Shown here: positions 36,201 through 44,548 of the stretch, piece by piece | How the letters are laid out: the number at the start of each line of letters is the position of its first letter | Numbering within the stretch: position 1 is the stretch's first letter | Assembly (NCBI RefSeq): GCF_000296695.1 | Contig: NZ_BAFK01000019.1 | Coordinates: 1-64,000, forward strand | DNA from: Rheinheimera nanhaiensis E407-8 | Lineage (GTDB): Bacteria; Pseudomonadota; Gammaproteobacteria; Enterobacterales; Alteromonadaceae | DNA length: 64,000 nucleotides | Direction of reading: 5' to 3' | The notes under the pieces: generated by a model | What the model was told of the DNA's origin: nothing | Databases searched by the model: none | What the model saw: only the letters and a program-made list of their open reading frames with translations | Made by a program: the position numbers and the translations under genes

Positions 36201-36841
36201 ACATACACCGCCAAACCTAAGGTGAGTAATGCAAACAGTTTTACTACCGACTCAAAGGCAATAGCGACCATTACGCCACGGCTTTGCTCGGTTAAATGCA
36301 GTTTACGGGTACCGAATAAAATGGCAAAAAACGCCATGGCCACTGCGCTTAAAAAGGCGCTGTCCTGCCACCACTGGCTGGCATCGTCAGTAAAATCACC
36401 GCCCAGCAGTACATGATAGGAACTGGACACTGCTTTTAACTGCAGCGCGATGTAAGGCACCACCACCACCAAACACATCAGTGATGCCATTAATGCTACG
36501 TTTTTACGCTTACCATAGCGCGAGGAGATAAAGTCGGCGACCGAGGTAACGTTTTGCTTTTTGGTGACGTAAAGCAATTTAAACAAGAATGGCTGGGCAA
36601 AAATAAACAGCAGCACCGGCCCCAGGTAAATGGGAATATAGTCCCAACCCTGGGTTACCGCTGTGCCAACAGCACCGTAATAAGTCCAGGAGGTACAGTA
36701 CACCGCCAGCGCCAGGCTGTAGATCAGCCCCCCATACTTTCGTATTAGTTTATCGTCGGCATGGCGTTCGCCCCAGTTGGCGATAACGAACAGTCCACCT
36801 ACGTACAACAATGCCAGTATGGCAACTACCCACGCGGCCAA
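33290..36841 (-). CDS. crbS: Sodium/solute symporter-fused hybrid histidine kinase CrbS
   Basis: 1183 residues. The first half is a sodium:solute symporter (SLC5/SSS-like) domain of about 12-13 membrane segments (residues 1-500). It is followed by a PAS region (about 630-740), a short coiled coil, a HisKA domain with phospho-acceptor His827 (ALASHDILQPLN), an HATPase with GVGLGLGVVNRMARLLG, and a C-terminal receiver with Asp1109 (LLIDYQLG). This is the CrbS/MxtR architecture that senses acetate-related conditions and activates CrbR. The gene is divergent from the symporter pair. Whether its membrane part also transports a solute is open. Confidence 0.92.
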   Translation of the reverse strand: MAAWVVAILALLYVGGLFVIANWGERHADDKLIRKYGGLIYSLALAVYCTSWTYYGAVGTAVTQGWDYIPIYLGPVLLFIFAQPFLFKLLYVTKKQNVTSVADFISSRYGKRKNVALMASLMCLVVVVPYIALQLKAVSSSYHVLLGGDFTDDASQWWQDSAFLSAVAMAFFAILFGTRKLHLTEQSRGVMVAIAFESVVKLFALLTLGLAVYVFVLGDSSSVLSRFSDHAMALHYASEFGVVEFITKTVLATVAVFLLPRQFHVAFVENVSHHHLRHARRWFSLYLILVTLVVVPIAIGGMQLFPQALNAADSFVLLIPAQSGWDTLSVLVFIGGFSAATSMIIIATLALSTMISNDVIMPGLLRRSKRQGLGHDYSLLIILVRRSMIIVVMALSYLYYRMFARNYELAETGLLAFALVIQLAPAVIGGLYWRRGNAYGVYLGLAVGFVLWFYTLMLPQLVSTGAIDSNIMQTGLFGWQALVPTALFGLQLDSLSHGVLFSLGFNLLFYVFGSMLTRGTLQDRLQAVAFVKPNLPVNHQDTPARRIRIRNTDLKILLERFVGANRAAECLQEYGRRQQQPLQLDDYPSIGLVEHVERELAGVIGASSASAMVNAVLEGRQLAFEDVVTLFDDTTQAIQFSRKILFSTLEHLSQGVSVVDRELKLVAWNRAYLEMFDYPEAMVRVGRPIADIVRFNAERGLCGPGSADEHVEKRIAHMQKGTPHVFQRVRPDGKVIEMRGNPIPGGGFVTSFTDISEHVKAVQALAEAKQHLEDRVAERTHTISEINHELLAEVRRRRETEQQLLQAKAEAEVANASKTRFLALASHDILQPLNAARLFTAALAGSTERQQQQHIIGQLDNSLKASEELISTLLEIAKLDDGKLTPDVQPVPLNELLSQLADEFSLLARQKGLSLSVRAADYQVQSDPTYLRRILQNMLSNAIKYTKQGSILLGCRKRGADLVIQVWDTGPGIAEVDLQRIFEDFYRIDATAKGQQGVGLGLGVVNRMARLLGHPLNVASWPGKGSMFSIRLPLASAAVRESLPLPSGTVQRPVLGLSVVCVDDDAANLEALKVLLAQWQITDVMCFYDEDSLLEYARKQPAPDALLIDYQLGQQLNGLQLYEKIKLAWGNVNGILVSASPEAGLAMKAKQHGLLFLAKPIKPAALRASLNHLKMLKRSSGAE

Positions 36842-36917
36842 GGCGCTCTCCCGTTTTTTGTTTTGTCTTACTTTGGGCTCAATGGCCGGGCCCTGTCAAA
36901 TATCCGGCCGGACACTT

Positions 36918-36929
36918 CGACTAAAGTCG
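36918..36929. promoter_or_regulatory. Candidate CrbR-type site upstream of the symporter genes
   Basis: CGACTAAAGTCG is an inverted repeat with a TAAA centre and shares GACTAARGTC with the acs promoter site. It lies about 75 bases upstream of the small subunit ATG, in the region divergent to crbS. Confidence 0.45.
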
Positions 36930-37001
36930 GGCTTTCACTTGTGTTAACTGCTGCTAGATTAACTTTGCAAGATAAAAATAACAAAGGAAAGGAGTGTATT
37001 T

Positions 37002-37265
37002 ATGACAGAGCACGATCGCAATGCGGCGGCTTACTGGTCAGCGAATCTTCGCCTGATCATAGGCAGCCTAATCGTCTGGGCACTGGTATCGTATGGCGGA
37101 GGTATCTTATTCAGACCACTGCTGGCCGGCATCAGCATAGGCGGTACCGACCTTGGCTTCTGGTTTGCACAACAGGGGTCCATTTTAACCTTTATCGCGC
37201 TGATCTTCTTCTATGCCTGGAGAATGAACAAGCTCGACAAAGAATTTGACCTGCACGAGGAGTAA
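37002..37265 (+). CDS. Sodium:solute symporter small subunit (DUF4212)
   Basis: 87 residues with two membrane segments (about 19-40 and 52-70) and a charged C-terminus (NKLDKEFDLHEE). It belongs to the DUF4212 family that is found just before the large VC_2705-type symporter. AAAGGAG precedes the ATG. The pair probably imports acetate or another small carboxylate. The large subunit begins eight bases after its stop, so the two are co-expressed. Confidence 0.9.
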   Translation: MTEHDRNAAAYWSANLRLIIGSLIVWALVSYGGGILFRPLLAGISIGGTDLGFWFAQQGSILTFIALIFFYAWRMNKLDKEFDLHEE

Positions 37266-37272
37266 CAGCGTC

Positions 37273-39039
37273 ATGAGTCAATTTGCAATCAACTTGATTT
37301 TCGTTGGCGGCTCCTTTGCGCTCTATATCGCTATCGCGATTTGGGCCCGTGCAGGTTCCACCAAAGAGTTCTATGTGGCAGGCGGCGGGGTTAACCCGGT
37401 AATGAACGGTATGGCGACGGCAGCCGACTGGATGTCTGCGGCGTCTTTCATTTCCATGGCGGGTTTAATTGCCGCCGGTGGTTATGCCAACTCTACTTTC
37501 TTAATGGGCTGGACCGGTGGTTATGTGCTGCTGGCTATGCTGCTGGCGCCCTATTTGCGTAAATTCGGTAAATTTACCGTGCCAGAGTTTATCGGCGACC
37601 GTTTTTATAGTAAAAACGCCCGTTTTGTCGCCGTAGCCTGTTTAATTATTGCGTCAGTAACCTATGTTATCGGCCAGATGACGGGTGCAGGTGTGGCTTT
37701 TTCGCGCTTTTTAGAGGTAGAAAGTAATACCGGCCTGATGATCGCCGGTGTAGTGGTATTTTTATACGCCGTTATGGGTGGTATGAAAGGTATTACCTAC
37801 ACCCAGGTCGCGCAGTATGTGGTGCTGATTATTGCTTACACCATTCCTGCCGTGTTTATCTCGCTACAGCTAACCGGTAACCCTATCCCGCCACTGGGGT
37901 TGTTCTCTGAACACACCGCCTCTGGTATGCCTTTGCTGCAAAAGCTGGATTTAGTGGTACGCGACCTTGGTTTTGTTGATTACACCGCTGATGTGACTAA
38001 CAAACTGAATATGGTGCTGTTTACCTTATCGCTGATGATAGGTACTGCAGGCTTGCCACATGTCATTATCCGCTTCTTCACTGTACCTAAAGTATCAGAT
38101 GCACGCTGGTCAGCCGGCTGGGCACTGGTGTTTATTGCGCTGCTGTATTTAACAGCGCCGGCAGTGGCCTCAATGGCACGGCTTAACCTGTTAACCACTA
38201 TTTATCCTGATGGCCCAACCGCTGATGCGATTGAGTACGCCGAGCGGCCAGACTGGATTAAGAACTGGGAGCAAACCGGCCTGATTAAATTTGAAGATAA
38301 AAACAGCGATGGTCGTATTCAGTTATACAACGACACTGCAGCATTTAAAGAAACCGCTCAGGCCCGTGGCTGGAATGGCAACGAGTTAACGGTTAATAAC
38401 GATATCCTGGTGTTGGCTAACCCTGAAATTGCTAACTTACCTGGCTGGGTTATCGGTTTAATTGCCGCCGGTGGTTTAGCCGCGGCGCTGTCAACCGCAG
38501 CAGGTTTATTGCTGGCTATTTCATCCGCAGTCAGCCATGACTTAATCAAAGGGTCTATTAACCCTAACATTAGCGAAAAGGGTGAGCTTCTCGCAGCACG
38601 TATCTCTATGGCGGTTGCGATAGTGGTAGCAACCTGGCTGGGTATGAATCCGCCCGGGTTTGCGGCACAGGTAGTGGCACTGGCCTTTGGTATTGCGGCG
38701 GCGTCTATCTTCCCGGCGCTGATGATGGGTATTTTCTCTAAACGGGTAAATAACAAAGGCGCCATTGCCGGTATGCTGGCAGGTTTGCTGTCTACCGTTA
38801 TTTACATCTTCCTGTATCTGGGCTGGTTCTTTATCCCTGGTACTAATACCTTTGAAAACGTACAGGCTAACTGGCTATTTGGCATATCGCCACTGTCGTT
38901 TGGTGCTGTAGGCGCAGTGATTAACTTTATTGTCGCCTTTGCCGTGTCTTCTGCAACAGAAGCGCCACCGAAGGACATTCAGGACTTGGTAGAAAGCGTA
39001 CGTTACCCTAAAGGTGCGGGCGCCGCGACCGGCCATTAA
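37273..39039 (+). CDS. Sodium:solute symporter large subunit, VC_2705 / ActP-like
   Basis: 588 residues from the ATG at 37273; the frame's earlier start at 37246 lies inside the small subunit gene. About 13 membrane helices of the SSS/SLC5 family are present. AGGGVNPVMNGMATAADWMSAASF near residue 40 is the family signature (shown in parts: AGGGVNPV, NGMATAADWMS). A soluble insert at about 325-385 with many charged residues distinguishes this subfamily from classical ActP. Together with acs and CrbSR it suggests acetate uptake, but the substrate is inferred. Confidence 0.92.
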   Translation: MSQFAINLIFVGGSFALYIAIAIWARAGSTKEFYVAGGGVNPVMNGMATAADWMSAASFISMAGLIAAGGYANSTFLMGWTGGYVLLAMLLAPYLRKFGKFTVPEFIGDRFYSKNARFVAVACLIIASVTYVIGQMTGAGVAFSRFLEVESNTGLMIAGVVVFLYAVMGGMKGITYTQVAQYVVLIIAYTIPAVFISLQLTGNPIPPLGLFSEHTASGMPLLQKLDLVVRDLGFVDYTADVTNKLNMVLFTLSLMIGTAGLPHVIIRFFTVPKVSDARWSAGWALVFIALLYLTAPAVASMARLNLLTTIYPDGPTADAIEYAERPDWIKNWEQTGLIKFEDKNSDGRIQLYNDTAAFKETAQARGWNGNELTVNNDILVLANPEIANLPGWVIGLIAAGGLAAALSTAAGLLLAISSAVSHDLIKGSINPNISEKGELLAARISMAVAIVVATWLGMNPPGFAAQVVALAFGIAAASIFPALMMGIFSKRVNNKGAIAGMLAGLLSTVIYIFLYLGWFFIPGTNTFENVQANWLFGISPLSFGAVGAVINFIVAFAVSSATEAPPKDIQDLVESVRYPKGAGAATGH

Positions 39040-39085
39040 TGGCGAAGCCTTGCAATCAAGCGGTTTGCAAGGCAACAATGACGAC

Positions 39086-39115
39086 ACGGGCTTTCATGGT
39101 GAAAGCCCGTCTTTT
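39086..39115 (+). terminator. Terminator after the symporter genes
   Basis: ACGGGCTTTC / GAAAGCCCGT ten-base stem with a five-base loop, followed by CTTTTT. Confidence 0.85.
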
Positions 39116-39129
39116 TCGGGAATAACACT

Positions 39130-39657
39130 ATGATTTGGGAATTGATTGCTACAGTTTGTGCTGGCCTTGGCGCTGCAGGTATGGCACTGCTGCTGCGTAA
39201 ACTCAGCGCTAACAAAGCACCGCGCTGGTTAATACCGGTCTTTGCCGGTGCGGCTATGCTGGGCTTTCAAATTCACAGTGAATACACCTGGTTTGAGCAT
39301 CATCGCAGCCGGCTACCGCAAGGCGTGATGGTGGTAAAAACCATTGAGCAAACCGCCATTTGGCGGCCCTGGAGTTATCTGTATCCACAAACCTTACGCT
39401 TTATCGCCGCTGATATTGGCAATGCCTCGGCTAACCAGCAAGACCCGGCACTGAAACTGGTTGATTTATATTTCTTTGAACGACGCGCTGCAGCGCGCCG
39501 CGTACCGCAGGTGGTTACCTGTACCCACCAGGCACAAGCCGATTTTACCGCTGAACTGGCCCTACCCTCAGCCGATAGCGCGCTGAGTAAAGATTGGCGC
39601 CCACTGGCGGCTGATGATCCACTGTTACAGGCACTGTGTGGCAATAAAACCAGCTGA
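39130..39657 (+). CDS. Conserved membrane-anchored hypothetical protein
   Basis: 175 residues with two N-terminal membrane segments (about 4-22 and 32-48) and a soluble C-terminal part containing EYTWFEHHRSRLPQG and a cysteine pair far apart (VTCTHQ, ALCGN). The family is not known to me beyond being common beside the VC_2705-type symporter in marine gammaproteobacteria. It follows the terminator by 14 bases, so it probably has its own start of transcription, or the terminator leaks. No function can be assigned. Confidence 0.7.
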   Translation: MIWELIATVCAGLGAAGMALLLRKLSANKAPRWLIPVFAGAAMLGFQIHSEYTWFEHHRSRLPQGVMVVKTIEQTAIWRPWSYLYPQTLRFIAADIGNASANQQDPALKLVDLYFFERRAAARRVPQVVTCTHQAQADFTAELALPSADSALSKDWRPLAADDPLLQALCGNKTS

Positions 39658-39675
39658 CAATAAGCGGAGAGCACT

Positions 39676-41502
39676 ATGGAAGTGGCTGATGTTATTAATT
39701 TTCTTGCTGATACCACGCCATTTAATCAGCTTGATAACGCTTCCCTTAGCCAGTTAGCGGCCAACATCAGTGTGTATTACCATCAGCGCCAGGACGAGGT
39801 GGATATCAGCAGCGAGCGGCTGCTGATTGTCCGCACCGGCATTTTTACCCTGTACAGCGATCAGCAACAATTGCTGACCAAACTACAAAGCGGTGACTTC
39901 TACGGTTACCAGCAGCTGCTCACCGGTTTAACCGATGACGATACCCTGCTATGTGAAGAAGATGGCTTAGTCTACTGGCTAAAAGCCGATGCTTTTCACC
40001 ACTGCCGCTATCAGTATAAAAATGTTGATATCTTTTTTCAGCGCCTGTTTAGCCGCCGCTTACACCAGTACCGCGAGCAACAGCAAGGCAGTCGCTTTAC
40101 GCTGAAAATCAGCGATATTGTGCAGCAACGTAAAATTGCTATCCGGCCGGAGCAAAGTGTACAAGACGCTGCCCGTTTAATGTCAGAGCAGCGGGTATCC
40201 TCTTTGCTGGTGGAAGAGCAGGACAAACTGGTGGGCATTATTACCGACCGCGACCTGCGTAACCGGGTACTGGCACACGCCCTGCCTGCCAGCACCCAGA
40301 TAAGCCAGGTAATGACGCGCCAGCCCCAGCACATTGACCGCCATGCCTATTTGTACGAAGCCGTGCAGCAAATGAGCCAGCATAATATTCACCATCTGCC
40401 GGTGATGGAGCACGGCGTCTGCTGCGCTATGCTGACCGCCACCGATATTATTCGCAGCCAGCAAGACCATCCGGTGTATTTAATCGGTGAAATTCACCGC
40501 CAAACCAGTGTCGATGGCTTAGAGCGCTGTAGCCAGCAAATTAGCGCCCTGGCGTTAACTTTAAGTAAGCAGCAGGTACCCGCTTATGAGGCTGGCCATA
40601 TTATTACCACTATTACCGATGCCATTACCCAGCGTTTAATCTTTCTGGCGCAGCAACAACTGGGCGAGCCGCCCTGTGTGTTCAGCTGGCTGGCGTTTGG
40701 CTCACAGGCCCGGATGGATCAAAGTTTAAATGCCGATCAGGACAATGCGCTATTGCTGGAAAAACAGCCGCAAGGCGACATTGCCGACTACTTTGCTGCT
40801 TTAGCCGACTTTGTCTGTCAGGGCCTGGCCCGCTGCGGCATTAGCCTGTGCCCCGGCAATATTATGGCGTCTAACGCAGAGCTGCGGCTGAGCCTGAAGG
40901 GTTGGTCAGGCCGCTTTGCCCGTTGGATAGCCACCCCAACACCAGAAGCCCTGTTAAAAGCCAGTATCTTTTTTGACTTGCGGGTAATAGACGGCAGTAA
41001 AGGCTTATTTAACGCCCTGCAGGAAGATATTTTTCAGCGCACCGCACAAGCACCGCTGTTTTGGTATCACCTGGCACAGGCGGCATTGCAGCGCACTGCT
41101 CCGCTGGGATTTTTCAAAAACTTTATCTTGGAGCAGGATGGCAAACACAAAAAAGGCTTAGATCTGAAAAAGCGTGGTATCAGCCTGATCACTGATTTGG
41201 CGCGGGTTTATGCGTTGTCTGTTGGCCTGCATGAAATCAACACGCGTAAACGGCTGCAACAGCTTGCAGCACAAAATGTATTAGACAGCAAAGACAGCCA
41301 AAACCTGTTAGATGCCTTTGACTTACTGGCCCAGCTGCGCTGGGAGAAACATCAGCACGATTTACAACAGGGCCATGATGTGACCAACCTGCTGGATCCG
41401 ATGGAAATTTCCGGCCTGGCCCGCCATCAGCTAAAAGACAGCTTTGCCGTCATTAATGAGGCGCAAAGCAGTTTAAAGCACCGCTTTTGCCGGGACATGT
41501 AA
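39676..41502 (+). CDS. DUF294 nucleotidyltransferase-like protein with cNMP and CBS domains
   Basis: 608 residues. Cyclic-nucleotide-binding-like fold at about 10-125, a pair of CBS domains (145-260; RPEQSVQDAARLM and HIDRHAYLYEAVQQM), then DUF294 nucleotidyltransferase with GSQARMDQSLNADQDNALL near 345-365, the pattern of GlnD-type transferases (Gly-Ser and Asp-x-Asp). A DUF294 C-terminal helical domain ends it. Such proteins accompany acetate symporter genes in Vibrio and Shewanella and are thought to be regulatory. Its stop is followed immediately by the next start. Confidence 0.88.
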   Translation: MEVADVINFLADTTPFNQLDNASLSQLAANISVYYHQRQDEVDISSERLLIVRTGIFTLYSDQQQLLTKLQSGDFYGYQQLLTGLTDDDTLLCEEDGLVYWLKADAFHHCRYQYKNVDIFFQRLFSRRLHQYREQQQGSRFTLKISDIVQQRKIAIRPEQSVQDAARLMSEQRVSSLLVEEQDKLVGIITDRDLRNRVLAHALPASTQISQVMTRQPQHIDRHAYLYEAVQQMSQHNIHHLPVMEHGVCCAMLTATDIIRSQQDHPVYLIGEIHRQTSVDGLERCSQQISALALTLSKQQVPAYEAGHIITTITDAITQRLIFLAQQQLGEPPCVFSWLAFGSQARMDQSLNADQDNALLLEKQPQGDIADYFAALADFVCQGLARCGISLCPGNIMASNAELRLSLKGWSGRFARWIATPTPEALLKASIFFDLRVIDGSKGLFNALQEDIFQRTAQAPLFWYHLAQAALQRTAPLGFFKNFILEQDGKHKKGLDLKKRGISLITDLARVYALSVGLHEINTRKRLQQLAAQNVLDSKDSQNLLDAFDLLAQLRWEKHQHDLQQGHDVTNLLDPMEISGLARHQLKDSFAVINEAQSSLKHRFCRDM

Positions 41503-42165
41503 ATGTTTGGCTGGCTGTTTAATAAAAATACCGCCCTAGGCGCTGTGGTAGACCGTTTTGCTAAAACGCCGTTGCCTGCGGCCAATACGGGCGTAAAACA
41601 GGCCTCGTTTCTGGTGCTCGATTTGGAGCTTACCGGCTTAAACCCGAAAAAAGATCATATTGTCAGCATTGGCTGGGTGCCTATCCGCCAGCAGGAAATT
41701 ATCCTATCTGAAGCCAAGCACTATTTAATTGCCAGCCCGGTCAGTGTTGGCCAAAGCGCGGTGTACCATGGTTTGCATGATCATCAGTTAAAACAAGGCG
41801 AAGAATTAGCCACCGTATTAACCACTTTGTTAAGCAACTATGCCGGTTATGTGTTTGTTGCCCATCACAGCGGCTTAGACGAGCAGTTTTTACGCACCGC
41901 CTGTCAGCGCTGCTTTGGCAAAATGCCACGCTTTAAATTTATCGATACGATGAAAATGGAGTGGCAGCGCCTGCTGCGCCAGGGCAAAGTGGTCAAGCAT
42001 GACGCGTTAAAACTGCCAAACTGCTTAAAACGTCATGGCTTGCCTGACATGGCCAATCACCACGCGTTAGAAGACGCTTACAGCAGCGCCCTGCTGCTGT
42101 TAAGCCAGCTTAAACTGGGTGGCAACAATATGACGCTAAGCGACTTATATTTGCTGTCACGCTAA
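41503..42165 (+). CDS. DnaQ-like 3'-5' exonuclease (DEDDh)
   Basis: 220 residues with the Exo motifs: LDLELTGLNPKKDHIVSIG (Asp and Glu, about 45-60), the HHSGLDEQFL motif near 125 and HALEDAYSSA near 185 (His and Asp). It is related to the proofreading subunit of DNA polymerase III but belongs to the short form found next to DUF294 proteins. The ATG follows the preceding stop with no gap. Its last codon overlaps the acetyltransferase stop on the other strand. Confidence 0.88.
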   Translation: MFGWLFNKNTALGAVVDRFAKTPLPAANTGVKQASFLVLDLELTGLNPKKDHIVSIGWVPIRQQEIILSEAKHYLIASPVSVGQSAVYHGLHDHQLKQGEELATVLTTLLSNYAGYVFVAHHSGLDEQFLRTACQRCFGKMPRFKFIDTMKMEWQRLLRQGKVVKHDALKLPNCLKRHGLPDMANHHALEDAYSSALLLLSQLKLGGNNMTLSDLYLLSR

Positions 42166-42731
42166 GGTGATTGCTCGGTAACCGCTTTAATGACACGGCA
42201 CGGATTACCCGCTGCCACGACACCAGGCGGAATATCCCCGGTGACCACGCTGCCTGCGGCAACCACACTGCCTTTGCCAATGCTAATGCCCGGTAACAAG
42301 ATGGCACCGCCGCCAATCCAGACATCATCTTCAATGACGACCGGCAACGCCTGTTCAATCAGCGTGTTGCGCGCTTTAGCGTCCAGCGGGTGCTTTACCG
42401 TGTAAATTTGTACCGCCGGGCCAAAAAATACATTGTTGCCAATTCGTACTTCCGCCACGTCCAGAACAACACAGTTAAAGTTAAAAAACACTTTAGCGCC
42501 GGTTGTTATGTTGTAGCCATAATCACAAAAAAACGGTGGCTCAATATACAGATGTTTACCGCTGTTGGGCAGCCACTGCTTTAACAGCGCACTGCGTGCC
42601 GGCGCATCATCCGGCGCACTCTGGTTATACTGCTGCTGCAGTTTACGTGCTGCCAGCCGTTCAGCACTTAACTGTTTATCCAGTGGGTTATACCACTGGC
42701 CGCTTAGCATTTTTTCTTTTTCAGTGTTCAC
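42162..42731 (-). CDS. Hexapeptide-repeat acetyltransferase, maltose O-acetyltransferase type
   Basis: 189 residues from the GTG at 42731, which has a GGGGG site upstream. The frame extends to 42854, but that part covers the efp terminator and the 3' end of efp. The N-terminus NTEKEKMLSGQWYNP is typical of Maa/LacA/NodL enzymes. The left-handed beta-helix carries hexapeptide repeats (IGNNVFFGP, IEDDVWIGGGAILLPG, IGKGSVVAAGSVV). The catalytic His is in the VKHPLDAKAR segment. It is expected to use acetyl-CoA. The substrate sugar is unknown. Confidence 0.88.
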   Translation of the reverse strand: MNTEKEKMLSGQWYNPLDKQLSAERLAARKLQQQYNQSAPDDAPARSALLKQWLPNSGKHLYIEPPFFCDYGYNITTGAKVFFNFNCVVLDVAEVRIGNNVFFGPAVQIYTVKHPLDAKARNTLIEQALPVVIEDDVWIGGGAILLPGISIGKGSVVAAGSVVTGDIPPGVVAAGNPCRVIKAVTEQSP

Positions 42732-42750
42732 TTTGCCCCCTAACAAAGAT

Positions 42751-42775
42751 AAAAAAAGGCGCCGAAGCGCCTTTT
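42751..42775 (-). terminator. Terminator after efp
   Basis: GGCGC-CGAA-GCGCC stem flanked by A and T runs; seven Ts follow on the minus strand. Confidence 0.85.
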
Positions 42776-42789
42776 CTAACCTGCCAGTA

Positions 42790-43347
42790 TTACTTGGCGC
42801 GGCTACGGTACTCGTCAGTACGGGTGTCGATTTCGATTTTGTCGCCTTCTTCAACGAAAGCCGGCACCATCAGCTCAAAACCGGTTTCGATTTTCGCTGG
42901 TTTCATCACTTTACCTGAGGTGTCGCCACGGGCGGCTGGCTCGGTATAGGTTACAGTACGAACTACGATAGTTGGCAGGTCAACAGAGATTGGACGCTCG
43001 CCGTAGAACACCACTGAACACTCCATGCCGTCTACTAAGTACTTTAACGCACTTTCCATAGACTCAGCTTCGATTTCATACTGGTTATATTCCTGATCCA
43101 TAAATACATACATAGGATCGGCAAAGTAAGAATAGGTTACTTCTTTAGTTTCCAGCATTACCTGCTCGAACTTGTCGTCAGCACGGTAAACCGTTTCCAT
43201 GCCCTGACCGTTCAGCAGGTTTTTCATTTTCATTTTTACAACGGCAGCGTTACGGCCAGATTTGTTAAATTCTGCCTTTTGGATCACCATTGCATCGTTG
43301 CCAACCATAATCACCTGGCCAGCACGCAGTTCTTGAGCTGTCTTCAT
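42790..43347 (-). CDS. efp: Elongation factor P, Arg32 type
   Basis: Relieves ribosome stalling at polyproline. There are two adjacent ATG codons; the second (43347) gives 185 residues and puts the modified arginine at position 32 in KSGRNAAV. This Arg, instead of the lysine of E. coli EF-P, identifies the rhamnosylated class. The three-domain beta fold is complete. The gene for the rhamnosyltransferase EarP is directly upstream in the same direction, 18-22 bases away. Confidence 0.96.
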   Translation of the reverse strand: MKTAQELRAGQVIMVGNDAMVIQKAEFNKSGRNAAVVKMKMKNLLNGQGMETVYRADDKFEQVMLETKEVTYSYFADPMYVFMDQEYNQYEIEAESMESALKYLVDGMECSVVFYGERPISVDLPTIVVRTVTYTEPAARGDTSGKVMKPAKIETGFELMVPAFVEEGDKIEIDTRTDEYRSRAK

Positions 43348-43368
43348 CATGACTGAAATATCTTCTCG

Positions 43369-44538
43369 TTAGGAAAAATTGCGTCGCATTATAAATTTTT
43401 TTTCAACAAAGTGCACGAGGTTGCTGGCAAGATCTCCGTTAGCGGTTAGTTGTGCGCGCCAATTCAGGTTATAGTCGGCGATTTGCTCACTCTTTGCAGC
43501 GAATTGCTGCCAACTTTCAGCTAACGGCGTGTCGGTATTCCAGGCCAGCCAGAAGCTTTTCACTGTCCCGGCCAGATCGGCTGGCATTGCACTGCAATAA
43601 CGCTGCATAAAAGCGTTGAGTTTTTCCAGATGTGCTTGCTCAGCTTGGCGGTAAATTTGCCAGATAAACGGCTTGGCCGCCCAGTGCGCGCGGATAACCG
43701 AATCTTCGCCACGCACGAAGTTAATATCACAGGCCGCCAGTAGTTTGTCGTAATCGTCCTGCGGCATAAACGGCAGGATCACCAGGGTTAGCGCCCCCAG
43801 GGTCAGGCTGCGCTGTGCGCCAAACTCTGGATACAACGTTGTCAGTTGCTGTGCCAGCAGGCCCTCGGGGACCAGGCACAATAACGGTGCGCTGTGCGCT
43901 TGCCAGCAGGCCAGCAGGTTTTCAAGCTGTGGGTGATCGTAAGCAAATAACGAGATTTTTTGCTGATAGATACTGCTGTTGTTAATGCCTAAAGCGGTCC
44001 AAAACTGCTGCTGTGCCTGCAGATCAGCGGCAAAAGCGGCTAAATGCTGTTGCAGCTGAGCTTCTTGCAGCAGGCCACCGGTGGCGCCGGTAAAACCGGG
44101 GAAGAAAAAGTATTTATTCAGAGGTAAATTTGGCTGCGGTGATGGCAGCGCATGGCAGCTTTCAATCCAGTCTTCTGCCGATAAATACTCCAGATTCAGC
44201 CACAATGGCATGGTACTCTGTGCCGCCATCGCCTGCTGATATGGCATGGGTATGGTGCAGGCTAAAGCCTCTATCACAACGTCGGCGACCTGCTCTGCTG
44301 CCCAGTCTGTCTGCTCAGACCACAGCCTTACCGTCACACCGCTTAGCTGCTGCTCTGTCTGGCTGATATCCAGCTTGGGACAAATTTTCTTAAAGCTGGC
44401 CAAGTCGTCAACCCAGAGCCTGACACTGATACCGTGCTCAGCGGCTAACTGCCGGCTTAGCCGCCAGCAAATACCAATATCACCAAAATTATCGATAACC
44501 GCGCAGAAAATATCCCAGCGCACAGCAGCTTGTGTCAT
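43369..44538 (-). CDS. earP: EF-P arginine rhamnosyltransferase EarP
   Basis: 389 residues from the ATG at 44538; a GTG at 44547 is an alternative. The N-terminal WDIFCAVIDNFGDIGICWRL motif (given in part: DNFGDIGICWRLSRQL) and FVRGEDSVIRAHWAAKPFIW near 290 are the signature of the DUF2331/EarP family, a GT-B inverting transferase that adds rhamnose from dTDP-rhamnose to EF-P Arg32. The neighbouring efp carries that arginine, so substrate and enzyme are adjacent. dTDP-rhamnose genes are not in the window. Confidence 0.95.
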   Translation of the reverse strand: MTQAAVRWDIFCAVIDNFGDIGICWRLSRQLAAEHGISVRLWVDDLASFKKICPKLDISQTEQQLSGVTVRLWSEQTDWAAEQVADVVIEALACTIPMPYQQAMAAQSTMPLWLNLEYLSAEDWIESCHALPSPQPNLPLNKYFFFPGFTGATGGLLQEAQLQQHLAAFAADLQAQQQFWTALGINNSSIYQQKISLFAYDHPQLENLLACWQAHSAPLLCLVPEGLLAQQLTTLYPEFGAQRSLTLGALTLVILPFMPQDDYDKLLAACDINFVRGEDSVIRAHWAAKPFIWQIYRQAEQAHLEKLNAFMQRYCSAMPADLAGTVKSFWLAWNTDTPLAESWQQFAAKSEQIADYNLNWRAQLTANGDLASNLVHFVEKKFIMRRNFS

Positions 44539-44548
44539 AACGGCCACA

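Noticed and set aside
42503-42949. + strand ORF of 148 codons across the acetyltransferase start and efp end
   Set aside because: It spans two genes and a terminator on the other strand, and no protein family is apparent.
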